The notes beneath the pieces were generated by a model. The model made no database searches and was not told the origin of the DNA. It saw only the letters and a list, made by a program, of their open reading frames with translations. A DNA stretch of 64,000 nt from NCBI GenBank assembly GCA_026182355.1, contig JAPFBL010000084.1, positions 13,665,001-13,729,000 on the forward strand, read 5' to 3'. The DNA is from Hermatobates lingyangjiaoensis (taxonomy: Eukaryota; Arthropoda; Insecta; Hemiptera; Hermatobatidae). This document shows positions 48,406 through 60,120 of this stretch, piece after piece; the stretch's first letter is position 1, and the number at the start of each line of letters is the position of its first letter. The position numbers and the translations under genes are program-made.

Positions 48406-48437
48406 CAATGCGTTTTGAACACTAAGTGTTTTCTCAG
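48373..48437 (-). mobile_element. Family A remnant, degraded hammerhead-like core
   Basis: Minus strand: CUGAGAA, AACACUUAGUGUU, CAAAACGCAUUG (48406-48437), then a tail ending TTTTGTGTGGAGAG as in other family A copies. The core has lost G8 and G12. Confidence 0.4.
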
Positions 48438-48790
48438 ATTTTTGCAGTTATAGCTTCTGACTATTTCATAATAATCCCAAAGTTTTAACACTCTAGAAGT
48501 AACAGTTTAGATTTGATCTGAAATCACATTTTTGCTAAAAATTGGACTTTGCAATTTGTTAATACTACCCAAAAACAATAGGGTGCATCTACACTTGTTT
48601 CTGAAATACTCATTTCATCTATCATACGCTGTGGTATGTAGTGTGTCCACAAACTTGAATACCCACCCATCCATAAATAAACAGATATCATCGAAAAATG
48701 CCAAAAATTAGTATTTGAGGATCTCAAAACATTGATTGCCCCAAGATCTCAACATTTTTGGGCCAATCACACTTCGTAACATGAAATTCG
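48438..48790 (-). repeat. 1.6-kb repeat family, head fragment
   Basis: Minus-strand copy of the head region (CACTCTAGAAGTAACAGTTTAG, ACCCACCCATCCATAAATAAAC, AGATATCATCGAAAAA, GATCTCAACATTTTT). It directly abuts the family A remnant, so one inserted in or beside the other. Confidence 0.6.
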
Positions 48791-49210
48791 TTACTGCACT
48801 AAATCGCAGCATGATTGGTTCTCCTGCTGTAAGTTTTTACTCATGAGCAGGCAGTCCAGGAGCAGTTACGGAGTCGAGAAATTCAGTCAGTTAATGAACT
48901 GCTTCCTCGTCACTAATCACTCTGTTTACTGACTTGTGAGTTCTTTCCTCGGCTTGATATAGCGTAAGAACTTATTTGTTGATTTTTTCTGCCTGCTCAT
49001 TAGTAAGGGTTGAGAATTGCTCGTATACAAAGCTTTTTATTCTGTATAGATAGTTCATCTTCAACTCTGGAGAACACCTTTTCAATGATCTCAAATACGC
49101 AATATATTCATATACACAAATGAAATTAAAATCAACTAACAATACCTACTTACTAACACCTGTATATTTTCAAAATAAACATGTCATTGAAGTTAGCAAA
49201 ATACAGCTTA

Positions 49211-49504
49211 AAAGTTGATAACTTCACTTCTACGCCGGATTTTTAATCCATTCAGAGCCCACATTTTAAGATAGACATACACAAATCTAGTGTCAAAGTT
49301 TCAGCTCGCTATGTCTCATGGTGACTGAGTTTACTTGTGACAAACGTTTTTGCTTTAAACATCCATAACTTCGCTTCTACCTTGAATTTCGAATCAATCC
49401 AGATCTTATATTTTAAGTTAGGCATACACAAATCTACTGTCAAAGTTTCTGCTTGATATGTCTTATGGTAGCTGAGTTTACTTGTGATAAAATTTTTCGG
49501 ACAA
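49211..49504. repeat. 147-bp direct repeat, two diverged units
   Basis: Units at about 49211-49357 and 49358-49504 share ATAACTTC(A/G)CTTCTAC, CATACACAAATCTA, TGTCAAAGTTTC and TGAGTTTACTTGTGA. They are followed by ACAAACCGACAAACTGACAAA, an interrupted GACAAAC array. Looks like the 3' region of an unrecognised transposon. Confidence 0.65.
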
Positions 49505-50753
49505 ACCGACAAACTGACAAAAATTTTTCTAAGGGTGGATTCGGTTTTTCTAATGTATGAAACGTAATGAAAATTTGAAATAAGTCATTTCTATGCAACG
49601 CACAGACAAAACCTTTCTTTTATTTATACATATTAAAGTGCTGAAATATGTCATATGATTAATATATATTTGTTCAAGTGTCATACGCATCTGTAAAAGC
49701 ATATTTTTAAGGTTTTCGAACCCTCAATTATGGCATCGGCAAGGTAATTGATTAAACAATACGCCTGGTTTGAATATTATTAATGAGCATTCCCTAGGAA
49801 ACTAATACAAAATGAAATATATATAGTACAATACCGCATTGTAAAGGTAAAATGTCACATGATTTCAATTAGTCTTTCCACGATTGTAAATGTTAACTTC
49901 ATTTCTAGATTCCACCAGAGGTCATTTATAATCCGTAAATGCAATCAGAATGCAATCGTTTTAGCTTTCGAGAGACATCTTTTGAAAATAAAACATCTTG
50001 AAAATTCACTAACTTTTCGTGCTCAAGAGAGTATTAATGCTTTACAAACCACTGCGGCTTTGTGGGACAATAATCTATGGAAAATTCATAGTCAAACCTT
50101 TTAAATACACATAATTATTTTAATTTCTAAACTAATATTAATAATATAACATATATTAACTTTAATATACAAATATAGGGAAAATGATAATTAGAAGCAA
50201 AATTGTATTCTAATAATTTTAAAAATTGCTTAATTAGAGCTATTGTTTAGTAATATTTTTTGTACTGTTTATTCTATACATGGGAGGGTACTCGTATGGA
50301 AACGATCGTACTGTCCTGTTGAAGCCATAGCTTAGCTAACTAGACAGCAGATTTGAACGATATGTCTTAATAGGTCTTCCTAATTTGATGTAATTCAACA
50401 ATAATAATTCCCTACAATAATACAAGTTAGCAACAACTTGAACAATTTTCGTTTAAAATTGTTTATATAATTTTCTCATTTGTCTGAAAATATATCTTCT
50501 CTTTTTTTTATTATAAGACCTCTAGGAATTCATGAATACTTAATTCAAGAGACTAAAAAACCAAGGTTTATGATAATCAGCTGAAAAAAATGGTTTTTTG
50601 TTCATAGAATAATCGATGTGATTACAATTTTAAATTTAAGGAAGGTTGTCTGATTAAGTAAAGAAATGTTTGTAATAAACGGATTAATTGCCTAAACACA
50701 GGGGTATTAGCTGTAGATATGTAATATAGGAAACATTCAAGACACATCAGTAA
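49505..50753. other. Non-coding AT-rich DNA
   Basis: Nothing recognised; an 81-codon frame at 49859-50104 shows no domain. Confidence 0.4.
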
Positions 50754-50810
50754 TCATTGTAGGGTAAAAAGCTAATGAAATGGTCTCCACATATAAGAAT
50801 TTAATACTAT

Positions 50811-50851
50811 AAACAACGCGTTTCGAACACGTAGTGATCTTCCTCAGGCAT
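50811..50851 (-). ncRNA. Hammerhead-like motif, family A
   Basis: Minus strand GC, CUGAGGA, extra A, stem II GAUCAC-UAC-GUGUUC (one U-U mismatch), GAAA, ACGCGU palindrome, U, GU. Same layout as 14964-15007, with a different loop and extra nucleotide. Confidence 0.5.
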
Positions 50852-50936
50852 TAACTAAGGGTGAGTGTCTGTGGTACAACAGACACTCTGTCTGTGTGAG
50901 TCAGTTGTACTACAGACACTCACCCTTAAATAATGC

Positions 50937-50959
50937 CTGAGGAAGAACACTACGTGTTT
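50937..50959 (+). ncRNA. Interrupted hammerhead-like motif, family A
   Basis: CUGAGGA, A, GAACAC-UAC-GUGUU, with a perfect stem II, but the GAAA box is replaced by an inserted hairpin segment before the GCGUUGUUCG continuation near 50988. Non-functional as a hammerhead. Confidence 0.4.
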
Positions 50960-51523
50960 ATACCATTGTTTGTACAATGGGTTATTGCGTTGTTCGTACC
51001 ATTAAATTTTTATATGTGGAGACCATTTCATTAGCTTTTTACCCTACAATGAGTACATACCACATAATAAATGATTGCACTACATTAGAACATCAGTACT
51101 CCTTTTTTATAAAAAAAATGTAATTAAATAAAAGTTACTTACTTCATAGTGTTTTTTTTAAATATAAATAAATATTTTTTCTTAGTAGTAAAAGTATAAA
51201 AAGATATACTAGGACCATTTTTCTGATAAGGAAATACATAGTGACATCAAAAAGAGAACTAAAACGTATTATGCTTCAAAAATGAAGAGGACAAAACGTA
51301 AAACAGCTTTTGTCTAAGTGAGGGAGGAAAAGACAACAAATAACAAGCAACCTTACTTGTTAGTAATAACACAGGCAGGAAAGTAATATACAATATTGTG
51401 CAAGTCTAGAACAACACTGAGCTTCTCACATAAAATCAACCGTACGTCGCTCAGAATTAGGAGATATTCATTAAACATATCATCTAAACAAATATGATAA
51501 TACATCACTTTTTCTTAAAATTT

Positions 51524-53045
51524 TTTTTTACTTTACTATAAGTAAAGTATAGTGATCGTGAAAAAATTCGATCTCGAGATTTTGATGGAAATTGTTTTGA
51601 GGTCCCAGAAGTCGTTTTATGAAGTTTTTTCGATGATGTCTGTGTGTGCCTGGGTGGGTGGGTGAGTGTGTTAGCATTGCTTGTTTCTACAGCTACGCTA
51701 CGGTCGAGAATCTTTGATGGATCAAGTTTATATTTTACACAAAAATGGGTCTCATGGGGTAGAAGATCCCTATTATTGGGGAAAATTATTCATGACGGGA
51801 TAGTCACTTTTTTGCCAAAAACCGTTTTTTAAAAAACATTTTTTTCTCCTCAACTGATGACCGTAGAGTTTTGAAATTTTGACATTGTCTTTGATGTTAC
51901 AAATGGAACAAACGAAAAATATATTCAGAATTTTAAAACAACGTGAAATATTTTTTTTTTCAATAAAATGTAAAAATGTTGACTTATAATTCAATCTCAA
52001 AGCTTGTGAGAACTATACAAGCCATACCGTTTGACGGATCAAAATGAAACTATGCTTAAAAATAAAACATTATATGGAAAATTATTTGAGATAATTTTTA
52101 TCAAAATTGCAATCACTAAAGGGGCGTTAAAGTACGATTTCTGTTTTCAGAAAATGTTTTATTGACGCTAAACAACTCATTAAAAAATCATGAAAATTTG
52201 ACCAAAAATGGAACAAAAAATTAACAATTCATAAAAAAAAAATCATGAAGTTTCAATTACGGAAAAGAGCACTAACGCTATAAAAACTGTTTGTTTATCC
52301 TAGACTAAGAGATCACCTGCTATATTTGTCGAATTTTTGATATTTTTTTTACAATGTTTACATTGACTTAGAAATTTTTTGAGCGAATCCACTGAGATAA
52401 AATTGATATTTATAAGGGAACAATTTAAATAGTTTATTGACTTATACGAGACCTAAGAGGAATAATATTGTAACATGTAAAAAAATCACCTCCAATAAAC
52501 ATAAATAAATTACCTTTGTCTTCCATGGCATGATGGATTTGTCTCATAAAATACTTTAATCTATATATTGCACTCTTGAGCAAAACTTAATATCAGTTAC
52601 AATTACATTATCATTGTGAATGTAGTACTTTTCCATGCTATTTAAATATGATGAATGACTCTTGCCTCAAGAAAGAGGACTTATCTTTGTTGAGGAATAT
52701 CCAGTTTTTTTTTACAATTCTAGTCTAATAGTTCATATTTATTATTTTCAAAAATTAGAAGCTCCCAACTATAAAAGATTTAAATTATATTGAATAGCTG
52801 GCTTTTACTTTGATTTGAGTATGTAAACTGGCTAATTACTAATATATTTTTCTCAATATACATTCATAGCAAACTTATAACAGGATACAGGAGGCAGGAA
52901 AAGGATAACACTCACTCAGAATAATCATATCCTATTTAGATGTTTATATTATGCTTAAATGAGACGTTATGTATTATATACTCAAGAAAGTTGATATTAA
53001 GTTACTTATAGGTAGTAAAGTTGAGTGTAGGCTACTCCAGATTTT
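51524..53045 (+). mobile_element. 1.6-kb repeat family, copy 3
   Basis: Head TTTTTTACTTTACTATAAG through end block TGTAGGCTACTCCAGATTTT. Collinear with copy 1 to about 52460 and again from about 52900; the 52470-52890 part differs from copies 1 and 2. Internal tract GTGTGTGCCTGGGTGGGTGG. Confidence 0.75.
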
Positions 53046-53279
53046 CTTAATATGTTAACAGAATTGTTCTTTTACTCTTAGAAATGTTAAATCATTTATA
53101 AGGTTTCAAATTAGTGAGATAAAAGAGAGAATGTACCTATGTCTAATTTCTATACCTTATAAGAATGTTTTTGTCTTATTTTTGTATAATTTTATAAAAG
53201 GCCAAAAATGTAGAACATTATTCAGAATTAAAAAAAATCTTGTAAAAATAATGAATGAAATTATCCTACATCTTAAATT

Positions 53280-53720
53280 AAAAATTATCTGAAAACGACA
53301 TTTTTTTTTTGACATTTTAGACAAAAACTTTGTAATGTTTTTAAAATACTTAAAATATTTTCAAGTTCTAAATGGGAAAATTTGTCTTAAGTATTAAATG
53401 TAGAAGGAGGTCAGATAAACTATGTAAGACATGCACGGGGTATTGGAGGAAAAGCCATACTCTCTTGTAGGAAATTATTCCGTATAACCAAATTTTCACT
53501 TTGGCTTTTCATAATGTTATTGTTGCTGTAGTTATACTAATGATTGTATAACCATTAATTGTGTGGCATAAAAAAAAAGTCTTATCTATTGCTAAGTGGA
53601 TCAATCACTATCTGTACTACCTCAGGAATGAAAGACTAATAAACATCTCCCATTTAGACGATTATATTATGCTCAAATGAGACATTATATATTATATACC
53701 CGAGATGTTTGATATTAAAT
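53280..53720 (+). repeat. 1.6-kb repeat family, distal-half fragment
   Basis: Shares AATGTAGAAGGAGGTCAGAT, TTACTAATGATT-like and CAATCACTATCTGTACTACC blocks with 8790-9160. It lies just downstream of copy 3 in the same orientation. Confidence 0.65.
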
Positions 53721-54816
53721 TTATTTTTAATTTGTTATTGTTGTAATAATATGAGAATTATTTTAAGTCAATAGCGCTATCAATTTATATAAACTATAAA
53801 TATAATTAAATTTAATATAATAGTATAAATATAAATACTATAAATATAATAATATAAATATTAACTATGAATATAAAGAACTAAATGTTTGCACTAAACT
53901 TTTTACTTTAATTGTTCTATTTCTTACTTTATTGCACTGAACTTGCATCAATGCAAGAAAGAAAACCTCATAAATATTATTTGCCTTTGATGAAAACAGC
54001 AGAAAAATGTTTAATACGATTTCTGATTGAAATACTGTGAAACATTTATTTTCTCTCCTAATAAATTAAGACGCCATTATTAAGATATAGTGGGGGTAGT
54101 TTTCTCAGTAGAATGAATGAAAGTGTACTTTTGAACCCTATAGTTAGAGACATGTCTTAACACGTCAGTTGCCTTTGTGCTTCGCCTGACAGAACAGAAC
54201 AAAATTACGTCTCATCATGCTAAGGTATGGCTATTTGTTTATAGATCATGTCCTATGATATTATTTTTCATAATTTTATTTATACATACCTCCTCATACA
54301 TTGAAAACATTTTATGTACTATACCTGTATTAAATGTTAAATGGAAGTTTCTTTACTTCTTTTTGATCCATCAATATCAAACAAAAAAGTATTGGTTCAT
54401 GTAAATTTTAGTATACAAGTATTTATAAAGTTAATATAAAATTATTTGTTTGAAATACTTAAATAAAACTGTTTACAATGTAATTAACAATGCATAATTT
54501 AATGTTTTGGTCCAGTTGTTTTATATTATTTTACTAATCAATGGTAAAGAGCTAGTTTATCCCCTCAATACATTCCATATTACTTTTCAACTACTCACTA
54601 ATTAGAGTTTCACTTGTATTAATTATGATTTGTAAAATGTTTCTGAAATTTACTTAGAGTGCAGATCTATAGGACTGTAGATTGTGGACTGTAGTGTGTA
54701 CATAAGCATTTCGATACAATAATACTTTGGTTCCATGTACAATATTAGACTTAGAGAATCTGATAATGTCTATTCCCTTAAAAAATTTGATTTGGAAATT
54801 TTAACCCGGAATACAA
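53721..54816. other. Non-coding AT-rich DNA
   Basis: Includes a short ATAAATATAATA-like run at 53790-53880. Nothing else recognised. Confidence 0.45.
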
Positions 54817-55392
54817 CTTTTTACTTTTCTATAAGTAAAGTATAGTGATCGTGGAAAAATTCCATCTCGAGTTTTTGACGAAATTTGAGGTCCCAAAAGT
54901 CGTTTTATGAAGTTTTTTCGATGATATCTGTGTGTTTGTGTGTGAGTGAGTATGTTAGCATTGCTTGTTACCACGCTACGGTCCAGAATCTTTGATGGAT
55001 CAAGTTGATATTTTACACAAAAATGGGCCCCATAGTGTAGATGATCCCTGTTATTTGGGAAGAATTATGCATGACGAAAAGTCACTTTTTTTGCCAAAAA
55101 CCGGTTTTTAGAGAAAATTTTTTTCTCCTAAACTGCTAATTTTAGAGTTTTGAAATTTTGGCATGATATTTGGGGTTACAAATGCAATAAATGAAAAATA
55201 TATTCAAATTTTTAAAACAAGGAAAAATACTGTTTTTCTAATAAAATGTAAAAATTTTGACTTATTATTTAATATCAAAGCCTATGAGAGCAATACAAGC
55301 CATTCCGTTTCACGGATCAAAATTAAACTATGCCTAGAGATAGAACATTATGTGGAGAATGAATTTATGATAAGGTCTAATCAAGGTTCTTA
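54817..55392 (+). repeat. 1.6-kb repeat family, 5' copy truncated at about 575 bp
   Basis: Head CTTTTTACTTTTCTATAAG to the ACATTATGTGGAGAATGAATT block, then unrelated sequence. Internal tract GTGTGTTTGTGTGTGAGTGAG, without GGGT units. Confidence 0.75.
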
Positions 55393-58084
55393 GATTTTTT
55401 GCAAGTATACATTTCATGTATATCAAGGAAAGAGAAAATACTATTTTATTGTGTCTCACAAGTAAATTTAAGACGTTTATGAGATAAATTAAACACATTT
55501 AAGACATTTTGTATTTCCTTTTTTTATTAATAACTAAACAGCCCAATTACAGTTACAGTTCAATGAAAATTACTTCGTCAACGAGATCATGATTGCAATA
55601 TTCAGTAACCAGTCATCACTACATTGGCGATATTGGTAAGACAAAAAAGCTATAATAATCATTAGTAATTAAAATTTTTTTTGTATATGACACCTTTACT
55701 TTTAAAATATTTGGTTTCACATATAAGGTTTAAGATGGAAAAATCATTTCTAAATGACAATGCTAAATATATTCAATTTAGTCTCAAAAAATGTGTTTGA
55801 AAACCCAGAGAAATCGTTATTACATTTGCACAGATTTCTAGACAATTAAACCTTCTTTTTAAATTATTGCAAATTATTTACATAAAATTCATCGTTAGAA
55901 ACCATATTACTCAGATATTTTGGTTATATTTAAAAATTTCATAATTTGGTCTACTTTTGTACAAGTCAATAAAAAGGAATGAAATATTTGGTTGAAGTGA
56001 TTTAATTATCTATATACTCGTACTCTCGGACCTTCCATGTGGAAAAGAAACCAATTTTCTTCTTAAAAATAAAAGAAAACAAATTAATTAATTTAGATGA
56101 AAAAGTAATCAGTAATAAAAAAAATCTGGAATGATCTATACACAACTTTACTATAAGTAAACATAATGTTAAAATCGTTGACAATCAATTTGGTTTTTAT
56201 TTTAATATAATTATCTTTATAAAGTTATAGAATATACCTTAATAAAGTATTATAAAACTTATAGAATCAGTTTAATGATTTTATTTCTTTTGTTGAAGCT
56301 ATAAATATTTTATCAGTTATAACAACTTTCAAATTGTTGATCTAGAACAATGAGACAAGTTCTTATTAATAGGGTCTAACTGAGACTGATGGCGACTGAG
56401 ACTCATCGAACTCGTGCGCGCGGCTTCGTCTGACCTATCTAGCTCCCTTTTTCCTTTTTAATATCAGCAGATAAGAATAATACGTCTCTTGTATTGATTA
56501 TAGGTACGGTTTGCCAAAAATCTTTTCCTCTTCAAAATCATTTCATATGGAATGTGATCAAAGGTTTCTGCAACTTCCAGACCGTATTATTCGTATGATG
56601 TTGATTGCATCTTGCATAAGCAGTAGTAAAGAAAATGAACTGGGTTTAGATGTTTTACATATATTCATGAACTCTTGCTTTGAAGATTTAGTGTTTTCTT
56701 ACAAATATAGTAGAGTTGGAATGAGTTTTATCAACTGATATAGACATGGTTGTTGAACACAGCTTTCATCTCCTTTCTTCTTTATTATTTTTCAATTTTT
56801 CAAATCTATTCTAAACGGCTCACTGCCACCCTTGTATTCCCTTGACTTCAGGTACCCACATAAGAGTTAACTTATTAATTCATTACTTATGTAATCTGTT
56901 ATAGTTTGGTATTTACTCATATTGGGAAATTTAAAAAATTACGTCCCCAGACAAAAAAAGAAAATACTGAAAAATGTTTCAGTCTGTTGTCATGTTTTAT
57001 TAAAGTTCAGTATTAATTAAGTCATTTTTCATACTAATTCCCTTCATAAAAACCTCAATAGTGCTATTCAACATTCATAAATTGCATTCAATTTCAAATA
57101 AATCACTCTGATGTTTTTAAAGCTCACAGATATGTATATTTTTTTAGATGTAAACCTGAAGAAGAACACTAATTGTTCAAAACGCCTTGTTATTCATATT
57201 AAGCTTTTTTTGTGTGGATGCGTAATTTTTGAAATTCTCCAATATGAGTTAGCTTATACATCATTCAGACTGTGGGCCAGTTTTTAAAAGCAGAAAGTTT
57301 CTAATCCATGTCATCACTTGTGATCACATCGATGCCTTCTGTAAAATCTACTTTTACACTAATTATTCTTTGCGCTAGCATTGTACTAATCTATTCTGAA
57401 GTTGCTGAATTAATACATCTATGTGTTCCTGCTGATTCAATAGATACCTAGGATATGCTATTAAAAATTTGTTTATGTTTATTATGTTTATTACATCTTT
57501 TAAGCCGTAATGGTTATTCTATGTTTTTAACAAAAATTCTTGGGTCTGACTCTGTTCTTTCATTCTTATGATAGATATGTTGTCCCATATGGAGATGCAT
57601 ATTAAAAAAAAACTTCTCAAATTTCTATAGATAGAATTTTCGTCATTTATAATATAATATTATCATCATCTCATAGTGTAATATCAGGATATTTTGTAGT
57701 TGTGAATTTCTAATTGAATATTTTAAGTCTAAAGAATCACCGAAGAAATGGCTTACAGATAGTACTAGAGTTGCATAAAGAATGAAAAAACTCCAAAATA
57801 ATGGAGTTCGTAAAGACTAGAAATATAATTTTGGCAATTACATATTTTGACAGGTACAACATGTAGATTGATATGAACATTCTCTCCGTAAACAACCATC
57901 CTTAACACTGGAGAGAATAATAAAATATATGACTGTTTGGCGTTTGCTTATATAGTGTTAAATATTTTATTGATTATAGTATATCATTAAAATATATTGT
58001 TTTCAAACTAATGGTGTTAAATTTGAATGTGAGAATTCTGTTTGACTCTATTCTTAAAAATATTTCCAAGTTAATGGAAACAAA
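55393..58084. other. Non-coding DNA with two small element remnants
   Basis: 56125-56175 (-) is a 1.6-kb-family end block. 57155-57193 (+) is a family A remnant (CUGAAGA, A, GAACACUAAUUGUUC, AAAACGCC). A GC-rich patch at 56390-56440 (CTCGTGCGCGCGGCTTCG) is unexplained. No gene seen. Confidence 0.45.
57155..57193 (+). ncRNA. Degraded hammerhead-like motif, family A
   Basis: CUGAAGA, A, GAACA-CUAAU-UGUUC, then AAAACGCCUUG. G12 is lost and the ACGCGU palindrome is broken. A TTTTTTGTGTGGATG tail is shared with the family. Confidence 0.4.
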
Positions 58085-58450
58085 CCAGGAAGTATAGCAG
58101 GTCAATATTAGTCCAAGATGAATTTAGTGTTTTATATCTTTATTGCTTTTTTTTCGTAATCGGAATGTATTCATTTTTTTAAATATATTGCTAACATTAG
58201 ATTTAATTTCTTGACAAAATTTATTTTTGTACAGTTCCCCGCTTAGCGTAAAAGAAACTTTTTATAGAAATCATAAAATGCCCTATAACACCCTTTTCAT
58301 GCTTGTAATTAAAAAACTGTATTCAAATCATCCATTCAAAACGTACTATTTCTGTTTACAATTTATTTACAATCCGTCAGTTGGTGTTATCTCTATCGTG
58401 TTCATAAGGTTTAGGAATTACCCAAAAATTTTACATTTTACTGCAACAAA
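58085..58450 (-). repeat. 1.6-kb repeat family, old body fragment
   Basis: GAAGTATAGCAGGTCAATATT, CGTAATCGGAATG and AAAATTTTACATTTTACTG match family body blocks on the minus strand with many changes. Confidence 0.55.
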
Positions 58451-59307
58451 TTGATTAAAGAAAAACATAAACATTAAAAGAAGGAAATCAAATGAAGGAT
58501 AGAGATTGAGACCAGGAGCAGATTTAACTCCAAGCAGACGGATGTGTGCCTTCCGTAAAACTCTTATATTTTGTTAATATTATATTTTGATTAACAAAAG
58601 AGCTCTTTTAAGGTATTCGAAAAGGAGCTTTATTTGGGAACTCGCTCAAACAGTCTTTAAAAGGATGTTAATGATAAACATGAATGATAAAGTTACTGCC
58701 TTGACCAACGACCACCGGTGACATTTTATCTACCGACACAACAAACGTAAAAAGTACCACACTAAGTACAATACTTGTCTATATACGTCATTATGTACGT
58801 ACTGAATGCTTTTGTTGTTGAGAGAGGAACTGGAAGGAATGGCTCTCGTTAATTATGAGACAGGTTTATTGCCAGTTTTACAAATACTTCATTTAGCTTC
58901 ATAAAGAACATGAATTTGCTATCCATATGAAAGTTTCCTTTTCGATTGGACAACATCATGTGCCCACCAGACAAATATATATTCTAGATCTACATTTTCC
59001 TGTTTACTAAACATCGCCTTTTTACCTACGCTAACATTAAACTATTAATGCTCAGCAGTATCTTCATTACAAAAGTTAATATTCTCAGCAAGTTAAGCAA
59101 GTCTATTCGTCGTATATATAAAATCTACAACAATCTAAAAACTCTAGAATTTACGGCTTATTTAAAGAAAAATTTCTGAACTAGTATCAACCACAACTTA
59201 AATTGGAAGTTCTTATTTCTATAATATATAGAAGTATAAAATTTTTAAACAGAAAATCTAAGTATTAAAATTATAGTAATCCGTCTTACCTCGTACTCTG
59301 CTGCTGA
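58451..59307. other. Non-coding AT-rich DNA
   Basis: Nothing recognised. Confidence 0.4.
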
Positions 59308-59352
59308 AGTTCTTAGACCGGTTTCGGGCGTCACCCATCTTCAACAAGAACT
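59308..59352 (-). ncRNA. Hammerhead-like motif, family E (8-bp stem I)
   Basis: Minus strand: AGUUCUUG, UUGAAGA, extra U, stem II GGGU-GAC-GCCC, GAAA, ACCGGU palindrome overlapping the last A, C17, UAAGAACU. AGUUCUUG pairs with UAAGAACU over 8 bp, and C17 is the preferred cleavage-site base. The only core defect is U for C3. This is the clearest three-helix junction in the window and belongs to no other family here. Confidence 0.55.
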
Positions 59353-59435
59353 GATCAACTAGAACTACTAGTTGTCGTAAGTTGTGTAAGTTGTTGATAC
59401 TAACCTCTGTGGTAATGAAAAAATGCAGAAAATCT

Positions 59436-59608
59436 AAGTATTGCATTAAAGATTATTTTACAAAGAAAAATAGTCTGTGGATTTTAACAACTGTCTAGAT
59501 TGAATGAACACGTGACATGTGTCACGCGTCACGTGTTCATTCGAACTAGACAGTTGTTAAAATCCACAGACTATTTTTCTTTGTAAAATAATCTTTAATG
59601 TAATACTT
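59436..59608. mobile_element. Fold-back element, 81-bp arms
   Basis: Arms 59436-59516 and 59528-59608 around ATGTGTCACGC. It lies about 85 bp from the family E motif and leads directly into a family D-like sequence on the right (TTCTGTTTCAAAATTTTATA). No hammerhead core within the arms. Confidence 0.8.
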
Positions 59609-59752
59609 ACTTTTTCTGTTTCAAAATTTTATACTTTTACCTACGTAAAAGATTTTAAATAATAACCGAAATGTTTGCAATGAGAGTTTAATTTGAACCT
59701 GAAGAACTGACCGAGTCCTGATAAACTTTAACTTTATATATATATATATATA
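59609..59752 (+). mobile_element. Family D element, degraded single copy, ending in (TA)n
   Basis: ACCTACGTAAAAGATTTTAA, AATAACC, GAAAUGUUUGCAA (59639-59680), then GAGAGTTTAATTTGAACC as in the 27972-28359 arms, ending at (TA)n 59732-59752. Confidence 0.55.
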
Positions 59753-59919
59753 AACCTGGTTTACAATAAGCCCATTAAAAATTTCACTAAACTATTATTG
59801 CAATTCGGTTTTAAAATATTACTGTCATTCCAAAATTTCTTAGTGTGTTATGAACTTTGATATATACTAATATTATTATAATATATATTATATAGGTCTA
59901 AACGACAGAAGAAATCAGA

Positions 59920-60120
59920 AATATGACTAAGATCGTTCAACAAAAACAACTACTCTTCTTCAGTTTTCGGCATGAAGGGGAAATACTGAGCATGAGTAAC
60001 ACTCAGGCAAACACCAGTTGTTTTGGTTGAAACATCTTAGTCCACTATTGAATTTCTTACTTAGTTTTACAAGTTGATTTTTATTTCACATGTTTACTGT
60101 GAAATCTTGTTATGTATATA
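59920..60120. mobile_element. Family C pair, degraded inverted copies
   Basis: Left (-): CUGAAGA, A, GAGUAGUUGUUUUUGUU, GAACGAUCUUAGUC (59926-59962). Right (+): CAGUUGUUUUGGUU, GAAACAUCUUAGUCC (60014-60044), then a TTTCACATGTTTACTGTGAAA tail. These are decayed versions of the 26991-27208 element, again beside AT-rich dinucleotide DNA. Confidence 0.5.

Larger units (their letters stand above)
50754..51052. mobile_element. Family A fold-back element, unequal arms
   Basis: Starts TCATTGTAGGGTAAAAAGC and ends with its reverse complement. The outer 55 bp and the inner AGACACTCACCCTTA stretch match between arms. The left core is intact, whereas the right arm is interrupted after stem II by about 30 nt that themselves form a hairpin (ACCATTG/CAATGG). 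Confidence 0.75.
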
